Position numbers and translations under genes: made by a program. From an uncultured Flavobacteriales bacterium (GTDB lineage: Bacteria; Bacteroidota; Bacteroidia; Flavobacteriales; Crocinitomicaceae): a DNA stretch of 64,000 bases. The notes beneath the pieces were generated by a model. The model was not told the DNA's origin. It did not search any database and worked only from the letters and a program-made list of their open reading frames with translations. Position 1 is the stretch's first letter, and the number at the start of each line of letters is the position of its first letter. The DNA is taken from NCBI GenBank assembly GCA_946479285.1, contig CAMLFH010000001.1, positions 372,001 through 436,000 of the forward strand, in the 5' to 3' direction. Below, one piece after another: positions 52,024-60,420 of the stretch.

Positions 52024-53460
52024 TTATTTGGAGGCGAACTCGTAGATATCGAAAATTTCTTCCACGTGTTGTTTATTTGTCTGATTGAATTCCGCGTTCA
52101 ATGTATTCAGAATGTTGTTGTTCGGTGCAGAAAAATTACTGGCAGCATCTACCAGAATAATGCGCTTTGCATGTTTGTAATCAACACCTTCCAGGCTATT
52201 GATGCAGTATAGTTTTCGTTCGTGCAATTGTTTTTTAGCACCCTCCACATCCTTAGACTTAAATAATTCACGATCGTAGTAATAAATGAAGTTGAGCGTA
52301 AAATGATCCGGCGCAATCAGGACTAAAGTTTGGTCGTTTTCCAGCTGTTTCACTAATTGAACCGTTTCTCTGACTTTCCGTTTGTTGGTTTTATTGGGTT
52401 TTACAGTAATGATAAACAAAAGGCAGATAAATCCCGGGATAAGCAGTCTGAATTTAGGTTTTTGTAGGATGAAATCGGTGGAAATGGCAATTAAAAGGGG
52501 GAAGCCGATAGCAATAAACATCAGGTAGCGGTCCAAAAACATCGGGATCCAAAAGGAGATCACGAACATGAAAATGAATGGAATATAGAACCAGCATAAA
52601 ATCAGGCGTGTTGCCAGGCGATTGGGATTTTGTTTTCTCTTCAGGATCAAACCAACAAGACCAATTACTAGTCCTGCAAGTGTAAACACAGCTGTAACCG
52701 GGGCATTGCTGAAAGCACGGAGCATTTCATACAAGGCATTGATTCCGGTTGGCGGACTTACCCACGTTCCTCCTGCTGCACTGGAAAAGCGAGTCAATAT
52801 CAGCAGCAGATAAGGCGAGTAAGTGAGCAGCATGACACCAACGAAAAGCACCAGGAAACGGTAAAATTCGGTCACTAATTTTCGCTGGAGCAGCATAAAG
52901 AAAAATTGAATAAAGAGGATGAAAAAACCGAAGAAATGCGTGTAAATCAACAATGTATTGACCAGGAAAAACCAGAATAAAAGCCAGGTGCTTTTGTTTT
53001 TTGAATGAATGATCTCCAGGTAACAGAACATGGAAACTGCTGTGAGAAAACCCATCAATGTATAAGCCCGCGCTTCATGTGCGTACAAGACCTGGTAAGT
53101 CGAGAAAGTGAACACCAGGGATGCAATAACAGCAACTCTTAGATTAAAGAACCGCAAACCGATCCGGTAAATGAAAAGTACGGTGAAAACACTGAAGATA
53201 AGAGAAGGCATTCGGACTGAAAACTCAGAGATTCCAAAAAACCGGATCCAGTAATGCAGGATGAGAAAATGCAGCGGCGGATTGTTCTCATTTTGGAAAA
53301 TCCCAACCAAATGATCCAGCGACTGCTGCGAATGATAAACGCTGAATGGTTCGTCACCGCCCAAAGAGTTGGCCCCCAGGAAGAGTCCTTTTACAACAAA
53401 CCCCAGTAATAGGAAGAAAATAGGAAGGTAATACTTTGTAAAATTGCTTTGACTCATCAT
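52024..53460 (-). CDS. Family 39-type membrane glycosyltransferase
   Basis: 478-residue polytopic protein resembling PMT/ArnT family glycosyltransferases (GT39 or GT83 type). About ten to twelve membrane segments; the first periplasmic loop has GGDEPFSVYHSQQ with the conserved acidic pair, and the LHFLILHYWIRFFG...SVRMPSLIFS region is typical. The last 110 residues are soluble. These enzymes transfer sugars from polyprenyl-phosphate donors to lipids or proteins outside the membrane. Two adjacent ATG codons (53460 and 53457) could start it. Confidence 0.85.
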   Translation of the reverse strand: MMSQSNFTKYYLPIFFLLLGFVVKGLFLGANSLGGDEPFSVYHSQQSLDHLVGIFQNENNPPLHFLILHYWIRFFGISEFSVRMPSLIFSVFTVLFIYRIGLRFFNLRVAVIASLVFTFSTYQVLYAHEARAYTLMGFLTAVSMFCYLEIIHSKNKSTWLLFWFFLVNTLLIYTHFFGFFILFIQFFFMLLQRKLVTEFYRFLVLFVGVMLLTYSPYLLLILTRFSSAAGGTWVSPPTGINALYEMLRAFSNAPVTAVFTLAGLVIGLVGLILKRKQNPNRLATRLILCWFYIPFIFMFVISFWIPMFLDRYLMFIAIGFPLLIAISTDFILQKPKFRLLIPGFICLLFIITVKPNKTNKRKVRETVQLVKQLENDQTLVLIAPDHFTLNFIYYYDRELFKSKDVEGAKKQLHERKLYCINSLEGVDYKHAKRIILVDAASNFSAPNNNILNTLNAEFNQTNKQHVEEIFDIYEFASK

Positions 53461-53502
53461 GCTCTCTCAGAGATTTCTACTCATCCGAATTAGGACGTGA
53501 AG

Positions 53503-54735
53503 TTAATCATTTGTGATAGCTGCTGCTTCTCTTGCCATTCGGATGTATTCGAATAAGTCGGACGGATGACCAATTTTCTCCTGGTTTGCTTTCGTATTCG
53601 CAGATTTGAGGATATCTTTTTCAATATTCGGAGCACGAATGTGACCTGTTCGTACGATCACCAATTGTTCTTCCGGAATAGCAATAATGTATTGGCCTCT
53701 TATTCCGCGGCAGTAGTAAACGGGATGACCGTTACTTACATACGTCCAGATGTGAAGCCCGTAGCGCGTATTCGGAACACCTTCTTCGGTTGTCATGACC
53801 GGATTTTTCACCATTTCATCAAAATAGGAAGCAGGAATAACCTGTTTGTCATTCCATTTTCCGTGATTGGCCAACGTTTTTCCGATACGGGCAAAATCTC
53901 GCGTAGTACTGTATAAGCAACAGAATGCTTTTTCGTCTCCGTTCTTTTTATCTAAACTCCAAAACGCATCAGATTCGGCGCCGATGGGCTGCCATAGTTT
54001 TTCGGAAGCGTAAAGTGAAAGGTCTTTTCCGGTAGCTTTTTCCAGGATGAAAGCAAGCAGCTGCGAATTCCCACTTTGGTAAATGAATTCTTTTCCGGGA
54101 GCGCGTTCCACATGCTGGCGTGTCACTAATCCTCTCAGGTCCCAGCCATAATACGACTCCGCATTTTCAGACAAAGGATTTTTCCCACTTTCCGTCCAAT
54201 CAAGCCCGGAAGACATGGCCAATAAATGCCGGATGGTAATCTTTTCTTTTCCTTTCCCGGTAAATTCAGGAATGTACTTGTAAACCGGTTCGTCCAGGCT
54301 TTTAATAGCGCCATCTTGCAAGGCAATCCCAATAAGTATACTAACGACCGTTTTTGCCGCGGAAAATGAATTGGAAACGGTTTCCGGATGATGTTCGCCC
54401 CAATAACGCTCGTAAATGATCCGATCATTTTTCACTACCAGGAAGGAGGTTGTCATCCAGGTCTCCATGTATTTCAGGTCATTTTTTCCAAGCAGTTCAT
54501 TATCTGCGAGTGCGAAATTCCAGGGCTCACTCTTCTTAGGAGCCTTGACCGTGGAATTGTGAAATTTGTCCAGATCATAGATCGTAGGGGAAGTTTCTCC
54601 CTGTAAATACGTAGAATAAATTCCTTTGTAGAGGTAAAAGCGACCGCTTAGAAGAACAAAAATATTGACAGATAAAAATAGAATTAAGACAAACCAGCCG
54701 GTTCGTTTTAACCATTTGAGCAGGGTGCGTTTCAT
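53503..54735 (-). CDS. Beta-lactamase-fold serine hydrolase
   Basis: 410-residue membrane-anchored serine hydrolase of the class C/penicillin-binding type. An N-terminal membrane anchor lies at about 11-30. The nucleophile motif is SFSAAKT (Ser125, Lys128), the YxN/YxS motif is probably IYQSGNSQ near 221, and a late VRTGH stands for the KTG box. The substrate may be a peptide, an ester or a D-amino acid derivative; the family gives no more. It ends 2 bases before lipB begins on the other side, so the two share a transcript. Confidence 0.88.
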   Translation of the reverse strand: MKRTLLKWLKRTGWFVLILFLSVNIFVLLSGRFYLYKGIYSTYLQGETSPTIYDLDKFHNSTVKAPKKSEPWNFALADNELLGKNDLKYMETWMTTSFLVVKNDRIIYERYWGEHHPETVSNSFSAAKTVVSILIGIALQDGAIKSLDEPVYKYIPEFTGKGKEKITIRHLLAMSSGLDWTESGKNPLSENAESYYGWDLRGLVTRQHVERAPGKEFIYQSGNSQLLAFILEKATGKDLSLYASEKLWQPIGAESDAFWSLDKKNGDEKAFCCLYSTTRDFARIGKTLANHGKWNDKQVIPASYFDEMVKNPVMTTEEGVPNTRYGLHIWTYVSNGHPVYYCRGIRGQYIIAIPEEQLVIVRTGHIRAPNIEKDILKSANTKANQEKIGHPSDLFEYIRMAREAAAITND

Positions 54736-54737
54736 GA

Positions 54738-55436
54738 CTATTGTGCGTAAGTAAATCCGAATTGGGAGGCCAGTTTTTCCTTTAGGAGGTCTTTTACTTC
54801 CTGCATATCAACAGCTCTACCAAGTTCCTGTTGCAAGGAAGTTACTGATTTATCTTCAATTCCGCAAGGCACAATGTGAGAAAAATAAGAAAGATTTGAA
54901 TTTATGTTAAACCCGATTCCGTGCATTGTTACCCAGCGCGACGATTTTACGCCCATTGCACAGATTTTCCGGGCAGTTGGTCCTTCCGGATCTATCCAGA
55001 CTCCGGTGAATCCCTGAGAACGTTCTCCTTTGACGCCGTAATGAGCCAAAACCAGGATTACGGCTTCTTCCAGGTAACGCATGTACTTGTGAATGTCCGT
55101 GAAGAAATAATCGAGGTCTAAAAGCGGGTATGCTACCAATTGTCCCGGACCGTGGTAAGTAATATCACCGCCGCGATTGATTTTATAGAACTTCGCATCG
55201 TGTTCTTCCAAGCCGCTTTCATTCAACAGCAAATGATCTTCCGTACCGCTTTTTCCAAGTGTAAAAACATGGGGATGTTCGCAGAATAAGAGGAAGTTTT
55301 TCGTTTCTTCGGTACTCGTCTCATTTCGCCGCTCGATTTTCAGGGCAATAGTTTCACCGAAGAGTTTCTCCTGGTAATTCCAGGCCTCCTGGTAATCAAT
55401 CAAACCTAAATCCTGATAATGAACTTCCGGTAACAT
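54738..55436 (-). CDS. lipB: Lipoyl(octanoyl) transferase
   Basis: 232 residues from the ATG at 55434-55436; an in-frame TTG six bases upstream is less likely. LipB moves octanoate from acyl carrier protein to lipoyl domains such as GcvH (42-419). Markers: RGGDITYHGPGQLVAYP (88-104), catalytic Lys157 in ARKICAMGVK and catalytic Cys191 in VPCGIEDKSVTSL. Two bases separate it from the downstream hydrolase gene. Confidence 0.96.
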   Translation of the reverse strand: MLPEVHYQDLGLIDYQEAWNYQEKLFGETIALKIERRNETSTEETKNFLLFCEHPHVFTLGKSGTEDHLLLNESGLEEHDAKFYKINRGGDITYHGPGQLVAYPLLDLDYFFTDIHKYMRYLEEAVILVLAHYGVKGERSQGFTGVWIDPEGPTARKICAMGVKSSRWVTMHGIGFNINSNLSYFSHIVPCGIEDKSVTSLQQELGRAVDMQEVKDLLKEKLASQFGFTYAQ

Positions 55437-55453
55437 GCTCAAAAGTTTAAAAT

Positions 55454-55529
55454 GTTCAATCGTTCAAAAAGTTCAAACTGAAAGGGAATAAATTTTTGAA
55501 CCTTTTCAACTCTTTGAACCCTTTTGAAC
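55454..55529. repeat. GTTCAA/TTGAAC inverted repeat cluster
   Basis: Three GTTCAA motifs (55454, 55462, 55471) face three TTGAAC motifs (55496, 55514, 55524), making an imperfect 75-base inverted repeat between the MBOAT and lipB genes. It resembles dispersed intergenic repeats of Bacteroidota. Confidence 0.55.
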
Positions 55530-55534
55530 CTGTT

Positions 55535-57202
55535 TTAGTACTCCAAATATACGAAAGGATGGAAAGAATCTGAAGCTGCCTGGTAAAGAACCACTACGAA
55601 AATAGCAATGATTAACATTTGCAGGACATAATTTGTTCTCACGAAACTTACCACCATAAAATCCTTCCACTTTTGCGGCATCCAGTGAATGAAAAAGCCC
55701 AATACCATTATTAGTAATGCCGGAGCATACGTGGATAAAATGACCGTGAATTTATCCCAATTGAAATCGAAATGATTGAAAATCCGGTCCAGCATTTTAC
55801 CCGGAGCGCCTTCTTCTTTCAAGCGGAACCAAATACGGGTAAATGTAATGAAGTTGAAAGTGAGGAGGATCTTCCAGAAGTGAACAATCCACCAGGAACT
55901 CTTTTCATAAGGCGAAACTTTTTTCCAGTGATTGTAAATAACCAAAGCCAATCCGTTCATAGTTCCCCAGATCACGAAATTTTGAGAAGCTCCGTGCCAC
56001 AATCCACCCAGGATCATAGTGATCAATAAGTTCAAATCGCGATACATGAAGGTCTTTACTTTCGGACTGATGAGAATAGCGATTCCATATAAACTCATTA
56101 AACCAACGTAGACAAAGATGAGTTCATACCAGCCGGTAATGAAGATCAGGAAAACAAAAATAATGATGATTGCAATAAAGGTCCCGAGAGTTCCTTTCTT
56201 ATTTCCTCCAAGTGGAATGTACAGGTAATCCCTTAACCAGGAACCCAGAGACTTGTGCCATCTTCTCCAGAAATCGGCTACGCTGTTGGCTTTATAAGGT
56301 GAATTGAAATTCGGCAACAGCTCAAAGCCCATCAGTTTGGAAATTCCGATCGCAATATCTGTATAACCGGAGAAATCTCCATAAATCTGCAGAGAATATC
56401 CCCACATGGCGATGATACTAACATATCCCGGAAAGCCCTCCGGGTTGTCAACAACTGAATCAATGAAATGGGTAGCAATGAAATCTGCCAGAACAATCTT
56501 TTTGAAAAGTCCTTTCATGATCATGAATACGGCTTCACTGAATTCTTTTTGGGTCAGCTGGAATTTCTGGTAGATCTGGGGAATGAAATCGCGTGCACGA
56601 ACGATAGGCCCCATCAATACGTGCGGGAAGTAAGTTACGTAGAATGAATAATCCCAAATGTTCTTTACAGGTTCAATTTCTTTGCGGTAGATGTCAACAA
56701 CATAACTGATCGACTGGAAGGTAAAGAAGCTGATCCCGGCAGGCATGAGGATCATCGTTTCAAAAGTCCCGTCTCCGAAAAATCCATTTCCCCATTGTGC
56801 AAAAGAGTTAAAGATCTCGTACTTGGTATGGAACATCTTGTTGAAGGAATCCGTAAAGAAATGTGCGTATTTGAAATAACCCAGGAAAAATAAATTGAAA
56901 ATTGCGGAAAAAGCAATGATCCACTTCCGGCCTAATTGACTGTTGGTTTTGAAAATCCATTTCCCTAAGAAAAAATTGACAACTACGGAAAGCGCCAGAA
57001 GTGTTACGAAAAAACCGGAAGTTTTAAAGTACAGGAATAAACTCGCCACCGTAATGAACATACTCCGAACCAGCTTGTTTTTATGAAGGAAACTAAAAAG
57101 CACCATGAATGCCAGGAAAAAGATCCAGAAATCCAAGCGATTGAATGCCAGGTCATTTGCTGACATGTGTGTAAAACTAAAAATGCGGTGCAACGATTCC
57201 AT
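55535..57202 (-). CDS. MBOAT-family O-acyltransferase (AlgI-like)
   Basis: 555-residue polytopic acyltransferase. It contains MPAGISFFTFQSISYVVDIYR, PHVLMGPIVRARDFIPQ, SLGSWLRDYLYIPLGGNKKGT and the histidine motif GGLWHGASQNFVIWG (the putative catalytic His about residue 400), all typical of AlgI/DltB-like MBOAT proteins that move acyl groups across the membrane. It is last in a unit with two SGNH-hydrolase genes, the arrangement known for exopolysaccharide or cell-wall O-acetylation (compare AlgI with AlgJ/AlgX). The acyl acceptor is unknown. Confidence 0.93.
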   Translation of the reverse strand: MESLHRIFSFTHMSANDLAFNRLDFWIFFLAFMVLFSFLHKNKLVRSMFITVASLFLYFKTSGFFVTLLALSVVVNFFLGKWIFKTNSQLGRKWIIAFSAIFNLFFLGYFKYAHFFTDSFNKMFHTKYEIFNSFAQWGNGFFGDGTFETMILMPAGISFFTFQSISYVVDIYRKEIEPVKNIWDYSFYVTYFPHVLMGPIVRARDFIPQIYQKFQLTQKEFSEAVFMIMKGLFKKIVLADFIATHFIDSVVDNPEGFPGYVSIIAMWGYSLQIYGDFSGYTDIAIGISKLMGFELLPNFNSPYKANSVADFWRRWHKSLGSWLRDYLYIPLGGNKKGTLGTFIAIIIIFVFLIFITGWYELIFVYVGLMSLYGIAILISPKVKTFMYRDLNLLITMILGGLWHGASQNFVIWGTMNGLALVIYNHWKKVSPYEKSSWWIVHFWKILLTFNFITFTRIWFRLKEEGAPGKMLDRIFNHFDFNWDKFTVILSTYAPALLIMVLGFFIHWMPQKWKDFMVVSFVRTNYVLQMLIIAIFVVVLYQAASDSFHPFVYLEY

Positions 57203-57223
57203 ATCCGTTTTGAAGGTTGTTTT

Positions 57224-58570
57224 TTAATTGATGTATTTTCTTTGTTCCATTTGTACCAGCCACTTTTCAAACGCGTCAATGAAAAGATCGCCTTTCAGGT
57301 GGTAGCCCGGTGCGGTAAAGTGTACTAAATCTCCACGCATGAGTCCGGCGGCTTTCCAAATCCTGGAAGAACCCAATTCCCCCATAATTCCGTAAAAGTC
57401 CCAAACAGGGCATTGGTATTTTTTGGCTAATTCGATCATAACATCTCGCTGGCGGGCTACATTTTTATTGAGGTATTTCTTTTTATAACCGGCATCATTC
57501 GGAACGGTCAGCAAAATGGCACAATCGGGATTGGCAGCCAGCACTTTCAGCATCATAGCTTCCAGGTTGTTCTTGTAAACTTCCGGGTTAAAGGAAGAAT
57601 AGGGAACGTTTGCATCATTGGTACCAACAGAAAAGGCAAAAAAATCAGGTGGTGATTCCTTCAGCTGCTCTTCAAAATTGGTGTTAGCCAGGTAAGTGTA
57701 CAAACCTGCTCCGTTGATTCCGATTGCTGTATAGGAAACTCCCGGAAAAGCATTACTCAGCTGAAATGCATGGAGCTGCAGCTGATAGGGTCCGGCAATC
57801 AACCGGGTAAATTGCAGGTTGAAAGTGTCTACCGGATCTGTAAAAACTGCTTCTGTATAACCCAAAGTTTCATTCCGGAATTTATTGACGACCAGGATCT
57901 CATCCGGACCGAAATTCAATTCATAGGGGAAAACTCCTTTGTTGTGGTAAATCCGGATACGCGTAAATCCGGGTTTAACGTCTGTTTTATCGTAATTGAA
58001 TCGAACGTTTACAATAGAATCAGCGGTTTCAACAACAGCACCCATTAATCCAAATTCAATCCCGGCGGGACGGTTGAAGTTTACACTTCTGTAATTCGTC
58101 CAGTGATTCGTAGAATGGAATTCATAATTCCATGGATTATTGGTACGCGCCAGATCGAAAGGGAAGATCAACCCACGTTCACCGGGAACGCCCGACCAAT
58201 GCGTTTGCAGGTAGGTGCGAATGTCGTGTGTGTAAACATCTGCCTGGAGGTGCGAACCGCCAATATGGTAAAAGTTCAGCTTGCAGCTCTTTTGTGTTAC
58301 CATGTTCCGGAAATCCTGGAAAAGACGTTCCCAATTGGCACTTTGCGGACTGTAAAACCGAAAACAATTGTTTTCAAAATTGATGAAAGGATATTGGCGT
58401 TTCAGGTTCGAGTCAAGGTGATGAAAATTGGAGTAAACATAATTATCAAGCGGAGTTTTATCCCGCAAAATCGCCACTTGCGACTGACTGGTGCAGGCAA
58501 TAAGAGAGGCAATTAAAAATGCGGTATAAAAGCTAAACTTCATCCAATATTTCATTTGAGCAACGAACAT
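57224..58570 (-). CDS. SGNH-hydrolase-fold lipoprotein
   Basis: 448 residues from the ATG at 58568-58570. Other in-frame ATGs at 58555 and 58543 are also plausible; the 58657 start would overlap the upstream gene by 80 bases. The lipobox ASLIAC places Cys26. Block I is YHIGGSHLQADVY (GxSH in place of GDS), block III is SVGTNDANVPY, and the catalytic DxxH pattern is DLVHFTAPGYH near the C-terminus. A periplasm-facing acyl-transfer or esterase role alongside the MBOAT protein is likely. Confidence 0.82.
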   Translation of the reverse strand: MFVAQMKYWMKFSFYTAFLIASLIACTSQSQVAILRDKTPLDNYVYSNFHHLDSNLKRQYPFINFENNCFRFYSPQSANWERLFQDFRNMVTQKSCKLNFYHIGGSHLQADVYTHDIRTYLQTHWSGVPGERGLIFPFDLARTNNPWNYEFHSTNHWTNYRSVNFNRPAGIEFGLMGAVVETADSIVNVRFNYDKTDVKPGFTRIRIYHNKGVFPYELNFGPDEILVVNKFRNETLGYTEAVFTDPVDTFNLQFTRLIAGPYQLQLHAFQLSNAFPGVSYTAIGINGAGLYTYLANTNFEEQLKESPPDFFAFSVGTNDANVPYSSFNPEVYKNNLEAMMLKVLAANPDCAILLTVPNDAGYKKKYLNKNVARQRDVMIELAKKYQCPVWDFYGIMGELGSSRIWKAAGLMRGDLVHFTAPGYHLKGDLFIDAFEKWLVQMEQRKYIN

Positions 58571-58577
58571 GCCGTTT

Positions 58578-60059
58578 TTATTGAGCTCCTTGTTTCCATT
58601 TGACATACTCCGCTGCAAACGCATCGAAGAACAACTGCGACGCAATACTTGCACCACGATTCGTGAAATGGATATAATCGTTTCCGGCCAGGCCTTTCTC
58701 TACCCAGCTTGGCATGGAGTTTTCACCACCCATTGCGCCAAAAAGATCCCAGTAACAAGCACCCACTTCTTTCGAAACACGGTTCATTTCCTGCACCAGG
58801 AATGGAAGCATCTTATAAGTAACGCGGCCGTTTGCAGACTGCATGGACATATCACTTGGTCCGATTACAATGATTGAAGCAGACGGACGTAGTTTTTTAA
58901 CGGTGTATAACTGACCTTTAAACTGTTTGGCATAACGTTTCACTGAAGAAGAATCATTCATGTATGGAACACCGTTTCCGCCGAATTGCATGATCACCAT
59001 TTCCACATTCAGGTCTGCGTACATTTTAGATGCGGTATTGTGGTCAATTTTCCCGAAGAAAGTTCCGCTTGAACCACGCATTCCAATATTGTCTACCATT
59101 ACACCGTAGTCACTTTCCAAAGAGAACCCGATAATGGTAGGACTAACAGTTGCGGAGAATTCATAGCGCAGCTTACCTGGTGTATTCGGGAATTCCAATG
59201 AAAGAACGTGGTATTTCCCATCGTTTTCCAAACTGTCTTCGTGCACTAAAGTTGTTCCGTTATAAACTTTGATCTTACAGGGGGCATAACAACTCGTATA
59301 GAACATTTTCGCGTTGTTGTATGTTCTTGCACGTGAATAAGCCGTTTTGGTTGGCTCAATTTCAATAAATGCTTCTTTTACAGTAGTAGCACTCAACATT
59401 TGAACACTATCCATTTCAGAAGTAAAGCGGGCCGCAGTATTCATGGATCCGTATTTTCTGGACTTCAAACTGGCACCGCCGAATGCAGTATACCGGGTGA
59501 AATTAGGGGAACAGGTTTGTTTGAAAGTAATGGTATTGTATTCATTTTTGGCAGGAATCGTTCCAGGACCAAATCCGCCGAATTGCGTTTGCAGGCGCTG
59601 ACGAATGTAAGATGTCATCCTGTCTCCCTCAATTTGCGAATCACCGTAATGCAGAATGCGGACTTTTTTTCCCTGCGCAGCGCCGTCCAGCTTTTTGAAA
59701 AAAGTGTGAAGCGCCTCTTGTCCCTTTTCATTGTATTGAAGACTTGTTGCAGCTTCAGCAGATAAAGTTCCGCCGGCAGGTGCGCCCATTTTCCCATCCG
59801 ATTCGAAGGTATTCTTAATCGTCGTGTCTGCAGAAATACCTTCAATATTTACAGTATCGACTTTGACAATATCGGTAATGTCTTTCTTCTCTACCGGTTT
59901 TGGCGGAGTTAATGCGTCGTTTAGAGTCAGGAATCGCACATCCGTACCAAAAAGATCGATTTTTTCGCCGGTCACCAAAAAGCTGATGCCGGTTAGTAAT
60001 AACAGGATTCCGGCAAGATAAAGAAGTACATGGAAGGGTTGTAATTGCTTCACGTTCAT
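58578..60059 (-). CDS. Membrane-anchored SGNH-hydrolase-fold protein
   Basis: 493 residues. An N-terminal membrane anchor at about 11-29; the rest is periplasmic. Block I is ILHYGDSQIEGDR (Ser141), block III is MQFGGNGVPY, block V is DYIHFTNRG with the Asp/His pair. An Ala/Gly/Pro-rich linker (about 60-110) separates anchor and catalytic domain. First gene of the SGNH-SGNH-MBOAT unit; probably the acyl-transfer partner or a de-acylase. It has a strong promoter with a near-zero leader. Confidence 0.85.
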   Translation of the reverse strand: MNVKQLQPFHVLLYLAGILLLLTGISFLVTGEKIDLFGTDVRFLTLNDALTPPKPVEKKDITDIVKVDTVNIEGISADTTIKNTFESDGKMGAPAGGTLSAEAATSLQYNEKGQEALHTFFKKLDGAAQGKKVRILHYGDSQIEGDRMTSYIRQRLQTQFGGFGPGTIPAKNEYNTITFKQTCSPNFTRYTAFGGASLKSRKYGSMNTAARFTSEMDSVQMLSATTVKEAFIEIEPTKTAYSRARTYNNAKMFYTSCYAPCKIKVYNGTTLVHEDSLENDGKYHVLSLEFPNTPGKLRYEFSATVSPTIIGFSLESDYGVMVDNIGMRGSSGTFFGKIDHNTASKMYADLNVEMVIMQFGGNGVPYMNDSSSVKRYAKQFKGQLYTVKKLRPSASIIVIGPSDMSMQSANGRVTYKMLPFLVQEMNRVSKEVGACYWDLFGAMGGENSMPSWVEKGLAGNDYIHFTNRGASIASQLFFDAFAAEYVKWKQGAQ

Positions 60060-60072
60060 TAAAATTGAGCTA

Positions 60073-60101
60073 CAAAATTAATCCAATTAAGGAAAAGACA
60101 A
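60073..60101 (-). promoter_or_regulatory. Promoter of the SGNH-SGNH-MBOAT unit
   Basis: Minus-strand TTG (plus 60099-60101), 18-base spacer, TAATTTTG (plus 60073-60080). Predicted start near 60067, leaving only about 7 bases before the ATG at 60059. Confidence 0.65.
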
Positions 60102-60140
60102 TTGTTTGTTTATTATCTGTGGGGAAATGTGGATTATTTG

Positions 60141-60190
60141 TGCTGTAGGGATGGAAAATTTTCCGTCGCCGCTGGTACGGACAAACAGCA
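60141..60190. repeat. Degenerate GTAGGG palindrome within a TGCTGT...ACAGCA inverted repeat
   Basis: The core GGAAAATTTTCCG (60153-60165) equals that of the palindrome at 20884. The left arm GTAGGGAT survives, the right arm is altered (TCGCCGC). The outer arms TGCTGT and ACAGCA pair. Confidence 0.5.
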
Positions 60191-60199
60191 CTAAATTAA

Positions 60200-60301
60200 T
60201 TTACCGCAAATGCACAAATTATTTGCGCGCCTACCGGTCGCGCTTAATTGTAATGTGAGGCATCCGGTAGGTGCCTCTCTAATTTGCGTATTTGTGGTAA
60301 A
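60200..60301. repeat. Nested inverted-repeat intergenic element
   Basis: Outer arms of 21 bases at 60200-60220 (TTTACCGCAAATGCACAAATT) and 60281-60301 differ at three positions as an inverted pair. Inner arms CCTACCGG (60230-60237) and CCGGTAGG (60264-60271) are perfect. The 60060-60420 spacer holds nothing else I recognise apart from the two promoters and this pair of repeats. Confidence 0.65.
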
Positions 60302-60420
60302 AAGCTTGCGAGCAAAGCGAAACTACCAATCTCTCCTTTGAAACACTACCTAAAGGAATTCTGGGTAAATAAAGTTGGTTTGTAGTTTTATTCATCCTGC
60401 GACTTTCTTACCTTTAGTTT

